From: Agrypnia vestita
Lineage: Eukaryota; Arthropoda; Insecta; Trichoptera; Phryganeidae
Length of the DNA: 64,000 nt
Assembly: GCA_016648135.1 (NCBI GenBank)
Contig: JADDOH010004034.1
Span: 44,905 to 108,904, forward strand
Direction of reading: 5' to 3'
Under the pieces are notes generated by a model that saw nothing but the letters and a program-made list of their open reading frames with translations, was not told the DNA's origin and made no database searches. Both the position numbers and the translations under genes were made by a program. Shown here one piece after another: positions 31,015 through 41,969 of this stretch. Positions within the stretch are counted from its first letter, which is position 1, and each line of letters opens with the position of its first letter.

Positions 31015-31592
31015 TACTAGCACAGCCCAACACCATTTCTCTTATCAAGGAGTATCATTCTTTAATGCTCTTCCCAATGAAATGAAGACGGAAAAAAATT
31101 ATAGAAAATTCAAGACTAAATTGAAAAATCTTCTACAAAAAACCATCACAATAACGCAATGAAAAAATTTTATCAAAAACAATCTATATATACTTTTAAA
31201 TGTTATTACAATACCTTCTTAATTATTAATTTTTATAACTTAATTTAATGTATCCTTGTGTATACCTTATTTACTTATTCTAATGTCTCACATTTTTGTA
31301 TTCTTGTATTATTTATATCTTACATACTTAATTTAATGTCTTAATTTTTATAACTTAATCTAATGTTTCTTTTTCTATATATTACTTCTTTAATCTAATG
31401 TCTTACACTAACGATTTCATTAATAATAGATATATACATGTATGACAATGCCCCCACTTTTAAACACGAGAATAAATTCTCATTTAAAACTGGATAAGCG
31501 TGTAATATAAATGTTTATTAATTAAATTATATCGAATACTCTTAAGTTTGCACATTTACCAAATAAACTTTTTAATAATTTAAATAAAATAA
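31015..31592 (+). mobile_element. LINE C-terminus and 3' UTR, family L1
   Basis: The frame at 31025-31160 reads QHHFSYQGVSFFNALPNEMK followed by a FKTKLKNLL block, the extreme C-terminus of many insect non-LTR reverse transcriptases (pattern Y-G---FN-LP-----FK--LK). The 3' UTR contains GTGTCTTACACTAACGATTT-like words and ends in an AATAAAATAAA tail. The reverse-strand fragment at 49518-49745 is the same 3' UTR. 5'-truncated; no polymerase. Confidence 0.75.
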
Positions 31593-31985
31593 AAAATTAA
31601 ATTTCTTTACGCATCCGGATAATTTGTAAACATATCGTATGATATATATATATGTCCATGATTCCAATCCATATAAAAATACAAGGAACACATCATATCA
31701 TTCCTAGATTTATATATATTAAATATATGCATATGAAACATGCATGTCTTCTGGATTAGAACGCCTATTTTCTTGATGGTATAAAAATCAAGGCTAACGT
31801 TTTGCACTGTAATATGTACCATTGTTAAAGATTTGCCTCAAAAGTCGGGGTAGAATCGTACTTATGAGTTTTACAAATTTTCCACAATTTGAGGAGGAGT
31901 TATAAATAATTTTTTTATATATACCTGGCTATTCAAATCCGATAATATAGCAATATTATATGCTATATTATCGGTGAGTAAAAAT
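31593..31985. other. AT-rich spacer with 12-bp-arm hairpin
   Basis: GATAATATAGCA and TGCTATATTATC at 31940-31971 form a perfect short hairpin around an 8-nt loop. Otherwise nothing. Confidence 0.5.
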
Positions 31986-32205
31986 TTCTGAGATCACTAC
32001 TTTACACTTTTTTGTATATATACTTTTTTTACATATATGTCTAACCTCATTATGTTTAAACTATGTATATATACTTTTTTACATTTATACCCTTTATTTT
32101 TCTTTTACATTTAATCGTTTGTTGTATTTTAATTATGTATAAACCTGTTGTAAAAGGCTATTAATCCGTGTAATTAATAAAATAAATAAATAAATAAATA
32201 TATAC
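31986..32205 (+). mobile_element. LINE 3'-end-like fragment with (AAAT)n tail
   Basis: T-rich 3'-UTR-like stretch ending GGCTATTAATCCGTGTAATT then about five AAAT units (32180-32200). Style matches other LINE tails here. No coding sequence. Confidence 0.5.
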
Positions 32206-33000
32206 AATTATGCTATTTAATTAAAGTATTATGTAGAGAATTTTTTTATTTTCAAGTTGAGATATAACGATTAAGTCTTATTTAATTCCTAGATTTATAT
32301 TATTTCGTGCTGTTAGCTAATTCCAGTGTAAAGACTAGAAGAACCTCACAAAATAAAATACAACTTACTCATATGAAGACTACACTTGGACAGACAATTT
32401 GCCTAGCACCCAAATTTTAAAACATTAAGATTTAACACAAACCAAACACCATCACCCAGTCTTTAAAAAAAAGATGAATTGAGTCACTACGAAGAAAAAT
32501 TGTTTCAGTCCTTATTTTACTGGGTGGCTTGAAATCAAATGATGTTTTTGAATGTGTAGTTTATTTTTTCAAGTGCATTTGACACATTGAGGTCAAATTT
32601 TTTATTATAACGTAAGTTGCGCATAACATTGACAATGATCAGTGTAGATTTTTACATCAATAGTGTGAACATCATTAATATATAGTTTTGTCTTTATTTT
32701 AGTTCTAAGTATAACTTCTACCGCGCATACATTAGTACACGTACGAATTTTTTATTTGTTGTCAGTATAACTTTGTTTCTACTTTACCTAGTTATGTATA
32801 TTTGGCTTGTTATTAAGTTGATTTGTCTTATGTTTTTTAAATTATCAAGATACCTTTTTTTTAAACATAAAAAATACATCCGCAAAGGCGGTTTCTCTAG
32901 AACAAGTGGGAAATCGCCAGAAATTCTTCCTGTAAACAATTCCGAGGAACATTAATAAAAATATAGAAATCCCGGATAAAATATAAATACAACGATTGTA
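32206..33000. other. AT-rich spacer
   Basis: A 60-codon plus-strand frame (32773-32955) is hydrophobic at its start but has no recognised domain. Nothing else. Confidence 0.45.
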
Positions 33001-33385
33001 AACATTACTTAGAGTAATTTGCCGCAGTTAAAAAAATCCCATCCAGCCCGGCAATTATTCAGCAGTAGCTTTCGCGCCAATTTCCACCCGGCCGAATCAC
33101 ACTGCAGGCCATAATTTTTGAATGTGGAACTCCGTGCACTCCACGCCCCCCGGCGGGCAGTCACAACACTACCCGGCCGGGGGTGGCGGGGGGGGTGGAG
33201 CGCCGGGGGATGAAATGGCGGATCAATGACCCGGGGCGGCGCAGGCGCAGCGCCGCAGACCCCAGACGCTGCACGACGCCGATTAACCGCAGCGGAAAAC
33301 GGAAGTGTGCGGATGATTTATACTTTGCAGGATTTCAGGCAAACGCCGGGGGTGGCGGGAAATTGAAAGAAAAACTACAAATTAT
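33001..33385. other. GC-rich island
   Basis: About 350 bp with CCGGCCGGGGGTGGCGGGGG, GCGCAGGCGCAGCGCCGCAG and several G4/G5 runs, against strongly AT-rich flanks. A 73-codon frame crosses it but is composition-driven. May be a CpG-rich regulatory element or a first exon. No promoter elements are evident. Confidence 0.45.
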
Positions 33386-33449
33386 TATCTTGCCTATTTT
33401 GTAATTCTGTGCACTAGTTTTTGCCATAATGATTTTATAAAATAATGAT

Positions 33450-33810
33450 TAATATAAATCATAGATGTCTTACATAAATGAAGGTATTTATGTTGAAAAG
33501 TTTGTATGGAAGACATTTTGGGCGTTTAAGCGGGCCTGTCATTGGCTGTTTTAAGTAATCATTTTGTACAGTGTAACGTTGACCGATTTCACCTATAATA
33601 TTTATCACATATCTTTCAAATTTCTAATGTTTATATTGGTATTTGTGCACCTCGCTTTCTTTATTCAACCAACTATGCTATCGTTTTGTCTCTGTGAGAC
33701 ATCTATTATTTATATAAATTAACGATGATCCCTCTGGCAATAAAATTCGTATATTTGTGTTCGTAAAAATTTTAACACACTCAACAAATATTGCTATTAT
33801 TAAATGCTAT
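33450..33810. mobile_element. Hairpin MITE family H1, diverged copy
   Basis: Left arm TAGATGTCTTACAT, TTTGTATGGAAGACATTTTG and GTACAGTGTAACGTTGACC. Right arm TTTTGTCTCTGTGAGACATC followed by TTAACGATGATCCCT and GTGTTCGTAAAAATTTTAAC. These are the same blocks in the same order as at 738-1135 and 47600-47860. Confidence 0.72.
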
Positions 33811-34157
33811 TAGAAAAAGGCAAATAATATCACAGACACTAGCCTACATGTGAAATGACTGTATATGAATAATACTAAAACAGTGTGAGAATGAGATGAG
33901 ATCCAAAAAACAAAGCTACATATTGAGTCTCTTTAAAAGATTTTTGAAAATTAAAATTTTAAGTAAATCAAAGTTATAACGAACTTTGTATATGACTACT
34001 TAACTTTATTTATTTATCCACCCGGTTTCAGAAACTACCGTCCAGTTTAAAGCGATACTTCCATATACTCATATACAATATATTGCGATTGCAGACATAC
34101 ACAGGCAATGCCTACACGGGGCCTAGATTATAGACGCATGTTGGGCATTACACTAAT
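33811..34157. other. Unassigned spacer
   Basis: Nothing recognised. Confidence 0.5.
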
Positions 34158-34281
34158 AAGACCATGGTACATACTTTAATATGAAAGATACATTTCAGAT
34201 AAGACCACGGTACATACTTTAATATGAAAGATACATTTCAGATAAGACCATGGTACGTACTTTAATATGAAAGATACATTC
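34158..34281. repeat. Tandem repeat, 43-bp unit x 2.9
   Basis: Unit starts AAGACCATGGTACATACTTT and ends GATACATTTCAGAT. Copies at 34158, 34201 and 34244 differ at one or two positions, and the last stops at ATTC. Confidence 0.92.
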
Positions 34282-35285
34282 CGGCCACTACTAGCCGGCC
34301 TTCCCATTTATTTTTTATGCCGTTGCGTGTTGCGCGCTGAATGCACGCTCTAATTATCTTAAGTTGTAATTCCAGCGCAGTTCCAGTAAGTTACGGACGT
34401 TACAGGCAAATAGAGAAATTATTATATTTAGATGTGTGTTTGTTTGCGTGGCAATCGTCATTTGACGATTTTCGTATTTGTACGTGAATTGTAGTTTTGA
34501 GGATAATTTATATAATAGGTTTCTTAGATATAATAAGAAAATTTAACTAAAAAATGATAGACTAAAACAACGCAGTCATTCTGCAGTATCTAACAAAATA
34601 TTGGTTTGGGCGGTTTAGAGATGTTCAGGAGCAATTGCTTTTTCGGTTCATCACCGTCATTGATGATTTATTACCTCCATAAAACAAGTACAAAATATAC
34701 ATGAGTGTGATTAGAAAGACAATGATAGAAACTCTAAGGGCCATAGCCTACGAAGGACTGACGTGCTCGCCTAGGGCGTGTGCCTCTTTTTATATAATTT
34801 ACAAAAAAAGGATTCTTATGTATGAGTTTGAAGAAATCGTCCGAAATGCTGACCTGCGGTCAGCGCGTGTCTTGCTCGTGCCCCGATTTGCTTATGTGGC
34901 GTTCCTTGCCACTGTGTGTGCGTGTAGCCTAGATTGGTGGTTTTCTTCATTGTGGTATGAATTCCACATAGGAAATCGTATGCACAAATTTGCTCCACTG
35001 ACATTTCCAGCATCTTCAGCACGAAACATGATTAGAGCCTATCCAACTTCATCATCATAAGATCCTTAAAAAGTAATCATTTACGTGCGTGATCGAACCT
35101 CCTTACAATCTGGTCCTAATCTAACTCCCACCCCTAGCCACCCAAAACATCCGCCCCCTGGATATTTCGGGAATAAACATAATAAATCAAAAATAAAATA
35201 TTGACAATTGGTGGTGAATCCGGGAACTGCCGCGTCTGAGAACGGATAATTGGGAGTGCTCTATCTATAACTCTCCATCTGCATG
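34282..35285. other. Unassigned sequence
   Basis: A 119-codon plus-strand frame (34701-35060) is among the longer non-transposon frames. It has no recognisable domain, mixed codon character and no supporting signals, so I leave it uncalled. Nothing else recognised. Confidence 0.4.
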
Positions 35286-35345
35286 TACCCCCCCCCCCTC
35301 CCTCCCCCAGCACCCACCCCCACCCCCCCCTCCCGGGCGAGGGGA
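35286..35345. repeat. C-rich low-complexity tract
   Basis: Runs of C9, CCCTCCCTCCCCC and CCCACCCCCACCCCCCCCTC. The minus strand is G-rich and could form G-quadruplexes. Confidence 0.85.
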
Positions 35346-35639
35346 GACTGCGCCAGCCACACAGATTGTATTATATTACGATACAGTGCACATAATTTTA
35401 CGTTTTTTTGCCGGCAGTCATAAATAGTAAAAAATGCCCGCTATCTCTTACTGGTGTGTAGTTAAAAATAGTTTTGTGAGTAGTTCAAAATTCCGAATAA
35501 AATAAATGATCGTGACGAATATTAATAAACTAGCTATAACTCGTCAAAAATGACGGGTTCTAAACCACTATCAGAAATGTCGGCCAGTGTGACCGACGGC
35601 TTCTAAATTATTTAATTTACTGACCGTAACGGCGTCAAA
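35346..35639. other. Unassigned spacer
   Basis: Nothing firm recognised. Confidence 0.45.
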
Positions 35640-35775
35640 AATGACATATTTTTACTTTATATTTCGGCCGCGAGATAAGTCTGTGAGAACAGCGCCATCT
35701 AGCGTAGCGTAGCCTTATAGTAGCGTTAATGATGGACATTGTCACATACAGAATTACGCATTTTTTACTGCTTTC
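35640..35775 (+). repeat. Dispersed repeat D2 (GCGCCATCTAG), plus copy
   Basis: TTTATATTTCGGCCGCGAG, ACAGCGCCATCTAGCGTAGC and ATGGACATTGTCACATACAG then ATTACGCATTTTTT match the reverse strand at 38145-38262 in order. No coding capacity. Confidence 0.75.
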
Positions 35776-36539
35776 CAGCCCTGCGACTTTTTCTTGTTCT
35801 AATAAATAAAGAAAGATAATTCTTTGAGAAAAAATAAAATAAAGCACATTTTTTTTTATCAAACCACGTACAACGAAAAATTAGTATTTTCAATGCCGGA
35901 TGAATTTAGAAAATTTAAACAAGAAACAGCACGAGGCTAAATTTGTACCAAAGTATCGAACAAGGATATTCTACTCCAGTACATATCTTTCAATAGATAT
36001 AATTTACAGCATTATTCAATGTTGTTGGTGTAGTACATGAATTGCCTTTTGATATAGTATATGAATAAAAATATGTATATTAAATACTGATATAACACAG
36101 CTAGTCCACAATACTATACATGTCGATTCCTGTCTCTTCCCAACACCTTTCCCACTTTTATTTCCCAACATAAAAATTATGGAGAGCCGCTTCAAACTTT
36201 ACGGTTTTTTTCAACATTTCTGACTTATCTTCTGTAAAAATTTGGACAAACTTTAAAGTTATTTATATCCAATATTATTAGTTAAGCTTAAAAATTAGTC
36301 GTAAAATGACAAAATACTTGTACCTACCATTTAAAGACTAAAATGCTATAACTCTGTCAATGCAAAGGGATGGGGAAATATTAGCCAACAATAACTCATT
36401 TAAGTATCATTCACAGACAAGGGAACATGTGAAGCATATTAACCATAGAATAGGTGTAGGATAGATGAAATTTAGATCGGTAACGGGAATCTTATGTTAC
36501 CCAAAAATGTATATAAAAATAAAAGGAACGTTATACCAG
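35776..36539. other. AT-rich spacer with a short H3-like fragment
   Basis: TTTTTTTCAACATTTCTGACTTATCTTCTGT at 36209-36240 resembles the inner H3 arm (shown here only in part: ACATTTCTGACTTATC). Otherwise unassigned. Confidence 0.4.
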
Positions 36540-36960
36540 ACTACTGTTAGATCCACGATTATGTATGGCTCCGAATGCTGAACGATGTACAACTCCTACT
36601 CTAGGCAACTTGAAACAGCAGAAATGCGAAGGCGTAGATGGTCGGCAGGAGTATCACTAAAATATAGAATTAAATTGCTTTCGTGGTAGCCTGGGTGTCA
36701 CGGACATAAACAGCAAGCTGGAAGAACTGCTGAGATGATAAGGACGCATTAGTTGGAGACGACCAGACCATACGGTAAAACAGGCAACGTTTGAGGAGCT
36801 TCATCCAAAGGAAAACCAAAGAGCTTCTGGATGACTCCAGGACTTCTGTACGAAAATAACATCCAGAACCGAAGAAAATATAATCTGAGAACGAAAAGGG
36901 CCGACCCCAGCCTACCTAGGAAATGAGTTGGGACAGTGCCACGAAGAAGAAGAGCTTTAA
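36540..36960 (+). mobile_element. RTE-type LINE C-terminal fragment, family R-C
   Basis: Frames give STIMYGSEC, RQLETAEMRRRRWSAGVSL, GVTDINSKLEEL, TSRTEENI and PAYLGNELGQCHEEEE, ending in a GAAGAAGAAG tail (36943-36952). It is colinear with 61395-61790. Several stops and shifts; 5'-truncated before the polymerase catalytic block. Confidence 0.78.
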
Positions 36961-37980
36961 TACAGAATTTTATATTTTGATCTGAAGATTACCAGAATTC
37001 ACAAGTAGCTCTAAAATCAAAATAGCAACACGTGTACAGGTACTGATATTAATCTCAACTAAATTTCTGAAATATGATCATCTCATTCCGTGGACATGGG
37101 CCATAAAGAAAATATAAAAAAGCTCGCTTTGTCAGTGAGCGAAAGTTCTTCCGATAAAATCATCACAAAAAATATTTTGTTTCAAAGTGCCTTTGGAAAT
37201 AGAAAAATCAACATCATTATTTATAATATTTTTTAAGATGTAAAAGATGAAAGTTCAATACCTATTTATTATCTAAATGAAAATGATTTTAAAAGTTTTC
37301 TTGGACGGAGTTTATAAATAAACTTCTCATTAAAAACTTTTGTCCCATTCCGTTCAGCAACAAGAATAATGATATCTAATTATTTTTTTGGCTCCTTATT
37401 TTTTTCTTTTTAATTAATCATGAATTTTGCGATTTTCTTACATTTAAATATTTGTAATATTTATTTATTTATGTATGCATACGCTTCAAAGCGTTGACAG
37501 GAGAGGAAAAAATTGATTAGCTTTAATATTTACTAATGAACCTACAAGCCATTGTTATATATTCATCCTGCTCCTTTTTAGTGTCTTAATAATTTAAAGT
37601 AATATTTCACTGCATATCACTTAAATACAATTTATTACACTCATCATAAAACTTTGTTTTTTTCTCACTTACTCTCGTTAGATATATTCCCTGAAGAGTG
37701 ATTTCGCAAAAAAAAATTAGTTGCGTGCTATTAAAATTAAGGGTAGATATGGATGTAAAAAGATTTACAGAGAAGATTCTGAATGCCCGTGAAAATCTGA
37801 CATTTTTAATATGACATTGTAAAAATCGTTCTGTTAAATACTCAAGCTCCAAATGAGGGTTGTCAGCACCGACACCATCTAGAAAATTTCCTTCAAAGTT
37901 TAATCTGAGAAACATTTTAACAGTTGTCTGCTGTAAAAGACAGGTAATTAATGAATTTTAAGATTTCAATACATATATAT
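36961..37980. other. AT-rich spacer
   Basis: A 102-codon minus-strand frame (37607-37915) has no recognised domain. Nothing else. Confidence 0.45.
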
Positions 37981-38262
37981 AATTCTCTATGTAACTCCAC
38001 TAACGCTACCAGATGGCGCAAACAACGATGAGGTATCTATTTAAAAAATGTGTAATTATATTTGTATCAATGTCGCTCACTAGACGCTTTGAGGTCACGC
38101 AAATAATGATGAGGTGTAAAATAATAAAATAATGTAATTAAGGCAAAAAATGCATAATTATCTCTGTAACAATGTCCGTCACTAATGCTACCAAGACGCC
38201 ACGCTACTCTAGATGGCGCTGTTTTCGCAGCCTTACTCGCGGCCGAAATATAAGCTTTTAAT
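37981..38262 (-). repeat. Dispersed repeat D2, reverse copy with partial internal duplication
   Basis: 38145-38262 is the reverse complement of 35640-35775. The block before it (37985-38095) repeats the same order (AACGCTACCAGATGGCGC, ATTATATTTGTATCAATGTC and CACTAGACGC versus ATTATCTCTGTAACAATGTC and CACTAATGC), so about 115 bp is duplicated in tandem. Confidence 0.7.
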
Positions 38263-39035
38263 AGCATAAAATATGATCGATTTCATCGACTAAACACTGG
38301 GCACACCGCGTAGTAAGTGTCATAATTGAAGGGTTATAGCTTGTTAATACATAAATAAATAAGAGTGTATTAATAGAAACGAGTTTACATTGCAAATGGA
38401 TTGAAAACTATTTTTAAACTCACAATACAGGAATCGTATGAATGATTCAAGCGATCGCGTCGGTGTGACATCCAGAACTTTCCGGGAAAAGCGTAACATT
38501 TTGTGACGAATTTTAGAAATGTTTTCACTATTTTTCCGCCGCGAAGCTAGCAACAGCTCGTATGTGGCGAAACATTTTGAACGTCGATACGGCGCGTGGA
38601 GGAAGCTCAAACGCCAAAGCAAATATTTGTTGGCGAGGTACGACAGGATGCGCTGTAAGAGTCGCTTAAATTACTTTCAAATAAATTTCTATATCGAGCT
38701 GAGGTAACCAATACATTTCTGTTTATGGGAATATGAATATTTTTTTTTATGTCTATGGTGTCCACGATCCATAGTCATTGAGATACCTATGTGGAATGCT
38801 GGCTATAGAACATCCGCATCATGATGATGAATGATGAAAATTGGCATTCTTTTCTATGGTCGCAGCCTTCTTAAAAAAAAAGCGTTTAATTGTTTTAAAA
38901 TTTTGTCAGCCATAACTGTTGAATTTTTCAAAAATTGTTAAATCTTGCAGTGCTAAAAAGGTTGGCATCCAAATTGTGGCCTTTGCCATCATTTTTATAT
39001 ATATATTTTCATATGATATCATAAGTGGGGTATAA
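38263..39035. other. Unassigned sequence
   Basis: Overlapping frames on both strands near 38344-38707 (92 and 62 codons) sit in slightly higher-GC sequence, with no recognised domain. Nothing else. Confidence 0.4.
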
Positions 39036-39231
39036 AAACAAAGACAGCCATAACCAAACAATTAAAAAAATGCAGGATTACTAATTTAAAATGGACTGAT
39101 TTCTAAAGTTTATGTATCTATCTCTTCTAAAATCATGTTTCCTATAAATTATAAAATCTCGAATTCAGTACATTATAAATTAGTAATCCTAGATGACTGC
39201 AATAAGTTTTTTTTGATATTGCTACCTTTGC
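39036..39231. mobile_element. Hairpin MITE family H2
   Basis: Right arm in reverse reads GATAGCAAAGGTAGCAATATC then GCAGTCATCTAGGATTACTA. The left arm has AAGACAGCCATAACCAAA and GCAGGATTACTAATTTAAAA. Centre near 39130. The left arm is partly eroded. Confidence 0.7.
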
Positions 39232-39600
39232 TATCATATCAATACGTTCATGTGGTGCACCGAAAAAATTCCCAAACAACCAAAAGCTCATGTTTTTGTA
39301 GTATACATTTCAGTTATAACTAGGTATAAATAATAATAACAACATAAAATGAAGTAATGAATGTGATAATAATTCGTATAAAAATATAATAATATGTTAT
39401 ATGCCATCACTATTATTTTCATCTGTTTCTTTAGTTCCTTCTTCTTAAACCTGCATCTATTCAAAGAAATAGTGATTACTGAACAATACCAACTCAATGA
39501 ACGAAGTTCGCAAATGTCCTGTTACATAAAAAGGGAGAAAAGAACGAAATAAATAACATGTATGTTACAGTAATTAGACAATGAAAGCAGGAATAGAGGT
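39232..39600. other. Unassigned spacer
   Basis: AT-rich; nothing recognised. Confidence 0.5.
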
Positions 39601-39866
39601 TTAACAATGAACCCAACGAAGACCAAAGTAATGACAAATAGAATAAAGGAGAACATAGAAATCAGACAGGAGATTATCGAATATGTTGATAAAAATATAC
39701 AACTAATATCAATAAAAGACCAATATTCAAAAGAAACTGACAGAATAATAAATAATACTTTAAAACGTTACTGGTTAATAAAAGAAATAGATAAAAACGA
39801 AACAATACCAATGTCGGTGAAAAGCAAACTATATAACACGTGCATTCTCCCATGTCTCACATATGA
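39601..39866 (+). pseudogene. RTE-type reverse transcriptase fragment
   Basis: An open stretch of ~88 codons starting MNPTKTKVMTNR, then IEYVDKNIQLISIKDQ, SKETDRIINNTLKRYW and KLYNTCILPCLTYE. This is the thumb-side end of an RTE/BovB-like LINE polymerase (pattern KTKVM...YL--I-...EI-RRI--...L-FN-CILP-LTYG). The catalytic YADD block would lie upstream and is missing. The fragment stops at the usual G-x-x-W position, where sequence switches to an antisense LINE of another clade. Confidence 0.82.
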
Positions 39867-40980
39867 GTGCCATCCCTCGCCCGATCCGAAATCGCCTTGA
39901 TGTGAGCGAGAAAGGAACCCTAGTTATCAAAGGTAACACCCAGCCACTTCACCGAGCGCTCGAATCTAATAGTATTGTCACCAAGTTTCACCACCGGGTT
40001 CCTCTGTCGACTCAGTGCACTACTAAACATCATCGCTACTGTTTTGTTCGACGCCAAAGCCAACTTATTTTTTACGCACCAATCCACAATTAATTCAAGC
40101 GATCTTTTACACCGTTCTTCTAGCATTAAGCGGCTTCGTCCGGACACAAGCAGCAGAGCATCATCTGCGTAAGGCCTCGGGTACGATACGAGCGGCAAGC
40201 GGCAGAGCGTCAGAGCGTCAATGCGCCAGAGTAGTAAGGGTCACATTGACAGCACAGTACTGAGGTTAGTCATATCGTGGCCGGCTTCCTTCATTACTCG
40301 GGCGCCTTGACGCTCTGACGCTCTGCCGCTTGTAGCTCGTATCGTACCCGAGGCCGGAGAATGTCATCAAATAAAATGTTCCACGGCGTCGGCCCTAGTA
40401 CAGAGCCCTGTGAACACCCCATGTTGGTAAGCCTGGTGCTCGACATCCTCCCATAACTTATGGTCGCGGAACGCTCCCCAAGGTAGCTTACGATAAGATC
40501 GAACAGATACCTCGGGCAGCACCGCTACTTCAGCTTGGTGAGGATCATCTCCCACCAGGCATTATCAAAAGCCCCTGAGATGTCCAAAAATACCCCCATA
40601 GCATGTTTCTCCTTATTTCCTCTTATCCATTCTTGCATGAACATCATGGCTCGCTCCGTAGACATACCCCTGACGAACCCAAATTGACGCTCGCATGGAG
40701 GCGAGAGACCTCAAGCTTGTTACGTATCACTGTCTCAAATACCTTCCCGAAGACAGGAAGGAGTGTTATCGGACGATACGCACCTGGATCAGACTTCAGT
40801 TTGCTTTTCCCCTTAGGTATGATACAGAGCGCACCACGCTTCCATACTTCGGGGAAATTCCCCACTTTCATACATTCGTTCATCACATACAGAACCTTAT
40901 GTTGCGCAACTCTCCAAACATTCTTCACGATTATTCCGGTAATCTTGTCCATTCCAGGAGCCTTAGTAGGCCCCAATAAT
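39867..40980 (-). mobile_element. R1-type LINE reverse transcriptase fragment, interrupted
   Basis: Minus-strand polymerase domain in order: GPTKAPGMDKITG and PGAYRPITLLPVFGKVFE (40976-40710), QFGFVRGMSTERAM (about 40690-40650), FLDISGAFDNAWW with the first catalytic Asp (about 40600-40550), GCSQGSVLGPTPWN (about 40430-40390), then DDILRP-YADDALLLV split by the 40177-40351 insertion, and VKWLGVTFDN after 39940. Motif order and GPTKAPG/GCSQGSVLGP spellings fit the R1 clade. Endonuclease and RNase-like regions are absent; stops and one-base shifts occur (for example after TFDN). Confidence 0.85.
40177..40351. mobile_element. 175-bp hairpin MITE inserted beside the YADD motif
   Basis: Arms of ~45-60 bp begin TCGGGTACGATACGAGC and continue through AAGCGGCAGAGCGTCAGAG, mirrored at the right end. 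GGCC lies on both sides (40173-40176, 40352-40355). Removing the insert and one GGCC restores the LINE reading DDILRPYADD, so the boundaries are well supported. GGCC is itself palindromic, so it may be duplication, terminal repeat or both. GC content is higher than in the surroundings. Confidence 0.9.
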
Positions 40981-41557
40981 CAACGGGTGGGCTGTTTATT
41001 TAATTAAGTTGAGTTCACATATTTTACACAAGTGTCACAAATTGCTGTGGTTAATGTTTGAACGAATTGGATATGGCCGCGCGCCTAGATGATCCAATTA
41101 TTAACGAAAAAGACCTAATAATTTCTTCGTAATAATTTTTCCGTTTTCAAAATGTTCCGGTCTTCTAGTTTCATTCTATGTATTCAGAGATGTAATAAAT
41201 AAATAACTTTTTAACTAATTTAATTGATTCTCTTTCTTTATCTGGCATACATTTGCTTGTCGAACCCCGTATAAGAAAGTTGCAGATACATTATTATCAT
41301 TTGAAAAGTCACTCCTACACATATCCATTTTCTTGTCAGTAACCTGAACCCGCAGAATACATAAAATCAATTCTTTATTTAGAGCAGGCCGAAGACACTT
41401 ATTTGTAAACGGGATAGTGGGCTAAGTTTGAAATAAGTATTTTAATCTATTTTGTAACTAGTATTCTCATAGTGTCTTTTTAAAAATGAAATAAAATAAA
41501 ATAAATAACAATCTGAACGACAGAAATTTTATGCAAGCATTTTCTGATTTTATCAGA
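40981..41557. other. Unassigned spacer
   Basis: AT-rich; nothing recognised. Confidence 0.5.
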
Positions 41558-41969
41558 ATACTAGCTTACCCACGCGGTTTCGCACGCGTACATTTTTAGT
41601 AACTTTTAGTCATATTTGATCAATTTGTTTATTAACCTTAATATACAGATATATGGCGTTCAAGACTTTTTTATGGAAATTTTTGAGCTCTAAAACTTCT
41701 CTATAGAAAGTATTTAAATATCTCTTACCGTTAAGGCAGCGTTCGTAAAAAACCCATTGCTCGACCATTAATTTGTCGACTTTAGTTGTAAAATAGGTCA
41801 CCACGAAAAGTTATTTTATTTTAACGGGATAATATATAGCTTATGATAATATATAGCTGAATGTCAATTCTAAATATTGGTGAAAGAATTTTTGAAATCG
41901 AGTGAGTAGTTATCATTATCTCCTACATCCAAACTTACGAGCTCTACCTCTTTATTTATTAGTATAGAT
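41558..41969. mobile_element. Widespread arthropod dispersed repeat (ATACTAGCTTACCCACGCGG type)
   Basis: Starts ATACTAGCTTACCCACGCGG then TTTCGCACGCG, and ends TCCTACATCCAAACTTACGA and TTATTAGTATAGAT. This is the start/end style of a common lepidopteran/arthropod repeat (ATACTAGC...TTAGTATAGAT). ATACTA and TAGTAT at the ends are inverted. The classification of this repeat is not clear to me; no coding sequence. Confidence 0.6.

Noticed and set aside
34701..35060. 119-codon frame as a host gene
   Set aside because: No recognisable domain, no splice or promoter support, and a length compatible with chance.
37607..37915. 102-codon minus-strand frame as a gene
   Set aside because: AT-rich, no domain, no supporting signal.
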